A DNA stretch of 64,000 bases. Origin: Atriophallophorus winterbourni (lineage: Eukaryota; Platyhelminthes; Trematoda; Plagiorchiida; Microphallidae). Under the pieces are notes generated by a model that did not search any database, had not been told where the DNA came from, and was given only the letters and a program-made list of their open reading frames with translations. Made by a program: the position numbers and the translations under genes. Shown in pieces: positions 57,591 to 64,000 of the stretch (position 1 is its first letter; each line of letters starts with the position of its first letter). Location: contig JACCGJ010000210.1 in NCBI GenBank assembly GCA_013407085.1, forward strand, positions 1-64,000. Direction: 5' to 3'.

Positions 57591-58377
57591 TACAACTTTC
57601 ATTTTAAACTTTCAATAATAATAATACTATATTCTTGGTAAACCAAGGCATGCAAAACATGATCAGGTTATCAATGTGTACAAAATAAATAAATTGTAAA
57701 AATGACCTTATCAAGCGGAATTTTTGAATATTTTTCCGTTTAATAAAGGATGGTAAATTTACAATGGTAAGAAAGTTAATTTTTTCGGGCAATGTCACAC
57801 AGTAATAAAGATTCATCTAGATTTCATCAAATTAAGCAAATGGAGAGGATCCCATAGATTCTGGAGCAGGGATTGAAAAAAAGAAAAGAAAAAAATTATA
57901 AAAGAAATGGTGCGCATGAAGATTTAATTGTCACAGTAAAAATAAATTTATGAAATAAAGAAAGTTCTTTTATAAATATATAAATTGACTTCTTGGGAAT
58001 GTTGGTGGATGTGATTGAAGAAAAGTATATAAAAAACCGAAGTTAAATTGAAAAAATATAGAAAATGGAGGGGATGAGGAGAGATTGTGGTTTAAATTGC
58101 ATGAGGTTTGGGCCAGTTGTACGATCCAGAAAGTTGAAGAATTGTCGGAAATAGGGAAACCAAAACTGTTCGTCAGTAGGGCTTTCGGTCCATATAGAAG
58201 AATCAGTCGTATGCGGAAGGAGCAAGGGCCAGTGTCGGAGTTGGTTTGGGAGTCGGAGACACTGGAACACAATTGAAGATATTCTCTTCACCATCATGGT
58301 GAGAGGTTATCAAAGAGAAATAGTAAATCGATTATAAACGATAAAAAAGATCAAAAAACAGTATTTTTTGCATTTTT

Positions 58378-58402
58378 AGCGTTTTTTTTTTTTTTTGTTT
58401 TT
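58378..58402. repeat. Poly-T tract
   Basis: About 20 nearly uninterrupted T residues. Confidence 0.9.
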
Positions 58403-58682
58403 TTAGTAAATATATTATGACAAACCATATTTTCATATATAAATGGGTTAAATATAAGCAGATCACGGTTAAGGATATGGTCATATGGTAAAAATGATTA
58501 TAATACGCACGGTTACGATGAAGAAGTGTAGCAATGTGACGAGACATGCCTAGACCTTAGGTAACCTGACACTACAGCTGCGTTATAAAAGATAATCATA
58601 AAAATTAATGTTTTAGATGTTACAATTTTTTATTTATTTAAGGATAACTATGTTTAAACCAAAAGGTGGGTGAAATAAGCCT

Positions 58683-58787
58683 ATTGAAGTGAAAGCACAA
58701 GCCTGATCCAGGCAAAGTGCCGCACAGACAGAGACTGTATGTGGGCTGAGATACTGTCAGGTTGTCCAGGCCTAGACAGATACAATA
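58683..58787 (+). repeat. Dispersed repeat family C
   Basis: This is a well-preserved copy ('gcctgatccaggcaaagtgcc', split after 20, and 'ctgtcaggttgtccaggcc'). It is flanked on both sides by a 25-bp direct repeat containing 'agaccttaggtaacctgaca' (58553 and 58847). Confidence 0.6.
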
Positions 58788-58934
58788 GAGATACAATAAG
58801 TATAGATACATATACTACGAGTCCCAGGTTTTGATGCAACATACATAGACCTTAGGTAACCTGACACTTAATGAAACAATGTATTTTGTACATTGTGAAC
58901 TGTTCTATGCGTGTGCTAATGTACAAAATACTTA

Positions 58935-60350
58935 CAATTGGTTCAATAACCAGGAATACCATGACAAAATATATTGTCTATAGAAGTGTTTATTTTGAGA
59001 ATTGTGCATAGCGATGGAGCAGTAAGAGAATCTACAAGTGTTTTAAATTTACCTGTAGATGTGCACATGCGAAAATGGAGTGGAAGAGAATTCCAAAGAT
59101 GCGCATACCTAATTAAAAAGAAGTTTTGTCGAACTTTAGTGCGAGTAAGGGGAATATGTAATAGCCTCATTCGGTTACGTCGTACATAACGATTACAATC
59201 TTGGAAGCGCATTGTGGACCTAATATTAACTTGGTGCTCTGTGATGATTCGGAAGAAAAGAAAAAGATTAAGGCGAATTCTACGTAACCATAGCGGGTCA
59301 ATGTTTAGTAGACTGCATCGTACTTTATAAGATGAAGGATTAGAGTAGCCTAACATGATTTTGCTAATTCTACGTTGAAGGCTTTCTAAGAGTATACAGT
59401 CACGCCTAGCAATGTGAGAGTAGGCTATATTACAGTAGTCAAGAAGCGGTAATACTTTCATTTTATATAGACTCAGTCTACTTTCACGAAGGAGGAATTT
59501 TTGATTGATCAAACCAAAATTCTGTCTAGCTCTTGCTATGAGAAATCTTACTTGTTCGTTGAAATTAAGAGATGAAGAATACCTAAATCCTAAGTCTTTG
59601 ATTTCGTTAGAAGGTGCGAGTGGTGTATTGTTGAGAATGATACTAGCAGGGGGTATTGAGCAGCGTATACCCATGAATTGCGTCTTCAGAGCTGAGAATT
59701 CTAACCCCCATTGTGAGCCCCAACTTGAAAGGGTTGAAAGATCATCGTTGAGGGAGTCTATAGCCTGTGATATCTCTATGGCTGGGAAAGCTAAGACAAG
59801 TTTAATATCATCCGCAAAGATAAAGAGCTTTGAGTTTTTTACAAAATGTTGCACATCATTAATATATATAAGGAAAAGGAGAGGACCTAGTACGTTACCC
59901 TGAATGACTCCACTTGGTATAGGTTGTGTTTCAGAGGATATGCCATTAACGGAAACGGAGAAGGTACGATCAGAAAGATATGAACAAAACCAATTAAATA
60001 GGGGTCCGGAAATACCAAGTGATGATAATTTTCGAAGAAGAAGAGAATGAGGAACCTTATCAAATGCTTTGGTAATGTCTAAGAAAACTGTCAATACAGC
60101 TAATCCATGATCTATGGAGGTGGTTACATAGTCCAAATATTCCAACTGACAGGTAATGCAGGACTTCTGATTTAAAAAGCCATGTTGGAATGGAGAGAAA
60201 GCGTTTGGGCCTAAGTAAGCTATTAGTGCGTTCTTGATCAACTTTTCGAATAGCCTAGAGAGAAAAGGTGTGATTAATTGGGCGATAATTAGTGATGATG
60301 TGCGAATTCCCTGTTTTAAACCGAGGTATTTACCTTCCAGATTACCTTGA
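58935..60350 (-). mobile_element. CR1/jockey-type LINE, 5'-truncated
   Basis: The largest frame (60241-58943, 432 codons) is intact. It encodes [54 protein letters not shown] and a long thumb/C-terminal region ending in GIPGY. Upstream, NYRPI appears in another frame at about 60290, so a frameshift near 60265 separates the finger region; coding sequence fades above 60350. No endonuclease is left. Reverse-transcriptase catalytic aspartates are present, but without the N-terminal part the product would not be functional. Confidence 0.8.
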
Positions 60351-62487
60351 ATTCATCTATGTGAACAAAACTGGTCCAAAGATGTTACGACCATGCCACA
60401 CCTAAACTTCTCCGAAAACCCGCGAGAAATACGTCTTCCATTCAAAACAGACTTATATTTCAAACAATCACAATTGAAAATTTTGACTATTCAGCCTCTT
60501 CGTGATTTCTGACATATTCGATATTCACATCCGCTAAAATTCAATATTCTTTGACACATTTATTTTTATTCATCACAATAATTTATTCCGTGCAATAACA
60601 GCACACATATTGATTATATGTAAAACTATTTAATTACCGGTTACCTTCATTATTTAACCGAACGTAAAATTTCCCCTGTACACTTAACCTAGAAAATTTA
60701 ATAACGATTGTACACTTAGCTTTGTTTATCCTGGTTTGGTTTGTTGACCATGCTTAGCGTGACGTGTATATCCAAGAATGGTTCATTCATCCATTCATTC
60801 ATTTGTTCGTTTATTAAATATGAGCTAGTTTTCGCTCTATTTTGACGCTGCACATTCGTTCTATCTAATTGAAATTTTTAGGATCTTTGGACCGAACACC
60901 TGCTTGAGCGAAATTGCATCTTAATACTGCATCTAAATCGATGGGTTTTCAATAGAAGGAAGATTTGATCACCTATTCTATATTTTTGCCAACCGTTCCA
61001 AAATAAAAGTGTGCCTTTGCAAGAATCTACTTCGTTTCAATTCAATTCAATTCAATTCAATTTTAATGGTCTAAAAAGCACATAACTTGACAAAAACCAC
61101 AGAATAATATGGGAATTACGAATAACATAGGTAAAAAAACGGGATTTGTTTGCTTACTGAGCAGTTTAGGAATCACGTAATAATCCATTGGACAGAAACT
61201 GGTTTCAAAGTTCAAAGCTTTTATGGTGTACAATATATGGGTTCAAAGTTTGGATTGGTCAACATGAAATTGTCCAAATTCGATTTGAATATATCCAAGT
61301 TGGTTGAATGTGCAACATTACAACATTTGTGGGTCTATTTCATTTAAATATTTGAAAAAGGCCTCTAACTGGTCCCACTTCATGATAACATGTGTCCCCA
61401 ACATAGCGCCAAAATAAGTTTGGCTTAGACTCTTTATTGTTTAGCGCATTGTTATCGAAGTTCTCAATATAAATTTTCACAAGTACTAAAAATAGGTTAA
61501 CGCATTGCTAACCATTTCATTAATATTTTTATTATTATTTATTATTAATTAATCAAATGCGAAGTTGAGGACAATATTCAAAAGAATAGTATTAGATTGT
61601 GTGTATTCCACACACAACCAAAATTATTCTATTTTATGAGAGAGTAAAGCGTCCTAAATATATAAATAAACGAGTAATTTTATTTTCAGTTATTTAAAGA
61701 ATGCTGAGAATGATTTACAATAACCAAAATGTTTGTATGATCAAATTATGTTTAATCACGATATATTTTTGAGTTAATTCCAGCAGCGAAATATTTCGTT
61801 CAAAATTAATAAAGGTGAACATTGTTTATTGAGCGGATCCCGAGAATCATTAAACGATCATTTATTGGACCAGAAAAATAATGGCATTGCGAAAAATATC
61901 AATAAATGTTATTGAGAGCACTGCAGTTTAATGTAGAATGCTGATCGAAGAAGCGTGATGTTTCTGCGTTGTAGAAATTTCGAAACTTTTCGTTATTGTT
62001 GTTAAAAATAAATCAGTTTATTCCAAGTATGCACTCTTTATTTATCCGGTAAGTGAATGAAATTAATTACATGAGGTTGAGGTCTTCCGTGTACCATTAT
62101 TTTTTTTTGGGTAAAGATTCTATGCTTGAAAGTGAATATTAGAAAAAGAATTAAGTTAAGTTACGAATGTGGACCAAAGAAAAATAGTATAGCACTACAC
62201 ACAAAATAGCAAAAATGGAAAGAACTCACTAAAAGACCAAGGAAGCAAATGTCCAAATAAAGATCCAGAGAAGTCCAACGATAGCGAGGTAATCCACACA
62301 GGAAAAGTCCAAAAAATGATGAAATCCAAGGTGCAGAAAGCGCTAAGGTGTTGGTGGATCCTTCAATCACAATTCCGGCACGCGGCGACCCACGCAAACT
62401 CTAAATTGTTTTAACCGCCAAAAAATGTGTTGTACAAGCATTGATACAAATGAAGTGTACATAGTGTACACATCATCAAATAACAAC

Positions 62488-62521
<34 letters not shown>

Positions 62522-62690
62522 TAAGGGGTCTCACGGAAGATAATATTACTAACTTACAGAAACTTGTCCCTGAAATAGATATAAAGGGTGTCTAGATAAA
62601 AAATATTATGATGGAATCAATGTTGGTAATACGTGGTCACATTTTCGGCATACGTGTCTTTATTCACTGTAATTAGCTCCCAAATGGTAT
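60350..62690. other. AT-rich spacer with simple repeats
   Basis: It includes (TTCAA)n at about 61028-61056 and (AAT)n at about 62478-62520. No gene is supported. Confidence 0.5.
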
Positions 62691-63430
62691 AACAAATCAA
62701 CCTAACTAAAGTAATGTTTTTCACATACCATGCACATACACAACACCACAGGTTTCTGGCTGCTGCTATCATCCGCTTGCAAAATAAGATGATGCTCAGA
62801 GAGCCTTGCAATAGTGGATAAGTGATGAACAAAGTTATTAATGAATGCCGCTGTTACATAGTTTTCGTACATGGAAACAACAGTGTTCAAACACAGAAAT
62901 ACATAGTGATTCCTGGTCATGCATTTAAGGCGGTCATGGATGACCGAAGTAATTTGTTGCTCACATCCCACGCACTTACAAACTCCTACGGTTTTCTGTC
63001 TGTTTGACGTCATCAGGTAGAGACAGTAAGATTAGTTTCAGGGAGCATTGAAACAGTGAATTAGTCGTAAACAAAATTACGCATGAATGCCACTGTTACA
63101 TGTTTTTCATAAAACTAACCGAGGTGTTCAAACACAGAATCACATAGTGATTCTTGGTCAAAAAAATCAAAAAAGCTCTTGGATGACCAACGTGATATGT
63201 TGCTCACGCACCACTCACTTACACACCGCTACCGGTTTCTGGCTGTTTGTTGTCACCAGGTTTATACAGTAAGATTGCATTGAGTGTGACTTTAAATAGT
63301 GGATAAGTGGTAAAACATTACACGTGAATGCCACTGTTACATTGGGTTTGTAGAGCAAACCACGGTGTTTAAACTCAGAATCACATAGTGATTTTTGGCC
63401 CAGCGCTCGGGGCGCTTATAATAGCCCACT
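62690..63430 (-). repeat. Minus-strand array of ~240-bp monomers (family B)
   Basis: Cores on the minus strand lie at 63259, 63016 and 62775, spaced 243 and 241 bp. Each unit shows 'ccactattt/tccactg'-type and 'aacagtggcattca' blocks plus 'gaatcactatgtgattctg', as in the 29-30 kb array. Cores read CTGGTGA, CTGATGA and CGGATGA. Confidence 0.75.
62983..63022 (-). ncRNA. Hammerhead-like motif (family B), core mostly kept
   Basis: On the minus strand CTAC is followed by CTGATGA (63016-63010), CGTC-AAACA-GACA and GAAAACCGTAGG. Stem II has GTC/GAC where other copies have GGC/GCC or TGC/GCA, a compensatory change. The helix III/cleavage side has an extra A and one lost G, so activity is doubtful. 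Confidence 0.45.
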
Positions 63431-63698
63431 ATATTTGTCCTCCATATGTGCCGTGAGAGATTGAGGAGGAATCACTATGTGATTCTACGTTTAGATCTGC
63501 GTAACGCATTAAGCTTCAGAATTGAATTCGACGCAATAACCTAATCTCAAATATTGTCTGGTAAAAAATAGGAAAACAAAATCACATATTTCTATTGTTC
63601 AAGCGTTTTTTGTATTATTTCCTGAATCAATTACCTTCCGATGGTTCTGGTGAATAGGAGGCCTAAATTCCTTTCTAGGTGTTTGAAAACAGAAGCAT

Positions 63699-64000
63699 GT
63701 GAACCCTACGAACTGTATACTAGACGTCGAAGTGCCAGGAGCTCAGACACATAACGTCGAACATCTTTATCAGCATGATTGGCTCATAGCCACATTCAAC
63801 CATTCGAAAACACTTTGGGTTTTTGCTTATGGATTCCCTGAAGCCGAAGTCGGAAACTTGTTGAATAATCGGCAGCGCTTAAAGTATACTCTGGGTCATT
63901 CAGCGTTCATCTTCAGTCATTACCCCGCATATGTTTCAGACGTTATTCTCAGCGCACATCCGTAATCTGTTAGAATATGGGATACCCGATGCATTTCCTC
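63699..64000 (+). pseudogene. WD40-repeat (PEX7-like) fragment with an in-frame stop
   Basis: The open frame after 63699 encodes THNVEHLYQHDW (compare the HxxEVxxxDW pattern of PEX7 WD repeats), then TLGHSAFIF, a P-rich turn and VILSAHP. TAA at 63963-63965 follows, then SVRIWDTRC in the same frame up to the window edge. GH ... SA ... VRIWD is the standard end of a WD repeat. PEX7 is the cytosolic receptor for PTS2 peroxisomal proteins; assignment to it is tentative. A CAG precedes the frame at 63690-63692. The stop makes this a pseudogene, a misread exon, or a sequencing error. The window ends before this can be judged. Confidence 0.35.

Noticed and set aside
62690..63430. CRISPR-like array because of regular spacing
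   Set aside because: The whole ~240-bp unit repeats, not short repeats with unique spacers, and the context is eukaryotic.

Overview
The window is a eukaryotic, AT-rich, repeat-dense nuclear segment. It most likely comes from a flatworm, probably a digenean (schistosome-like) trematode. The evidence is a gene whose 5' introns are only 33-38 nt while its 3' introns reach several kb, abundant CR1-like and RTE-like non-LTR retrotransposons, a BEL/Pao fragment, and short tandem repeats carrying a hammerhead-ribozyme core, as known from schistosome satellites. The species assignment is inference.

The one clear host gene is a tubulin tyrosine ligase-like (TTLL6/13-type) polyglutamylase on the minus strand. 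I assembled eleven exons by hand from 40114 down to 21757. All junctions keep phase and the total is 2094 nt (697 codons plus stop). Its last exon is also present at 17496-17834. Weaker gene pieces are a possible last exon at 1124-1336 (+), two possible exons at 4207-4679 (+), a signal-peptide-like first exon at 12465-12546 (-), and a WD40 (PEX7-like) fragment with an in-frame stop at 63699-64000 (+).

Layout: 1-15.7 kb is mostly non-coding, with ~240-bp repeat monomers and old repeats. From 15736 to 21047, and again from 21068 to about 25308, the same segment occurs twice on either side of a 20-N gap. This looks like two allelic contigs placed end to end. The first copy carries a 1.06-kb CR1 insertion that the second lacks. 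From 22 to 40 kb are the TTLL introns, filled with CR1, RTE, hammerhead monomers and other dispersed repeats. From 40.4 to 49.1 kb is a retrotransposon cluster: a CR1 3' fragment, a truncated BEL/Pao element with a 55-56-bp tandem repeat, a nearly intact CR1 element (ORF1, and ORF2 with one stop) preceded by tandem 5' repeats, and a decayed LINE. From 50.8 to 53 kb is another decayed CR1. From 57.3 to 60.35 kb are two pieces of a different LINE. From 62.7 to 63.4 kb is a minus-strand array of hammerhead-type monomers.

The most interesting theme is a diverged ~240-bp repeat family with a hammerhead core, an AAACA-capped stem II showing compensatory changes, and a very short stem III. It occurs at about a dozen places on both strands. 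A second, unrelated dispersed repeat shows the same architecture in three copies that differ at the one core position allowed to vary.
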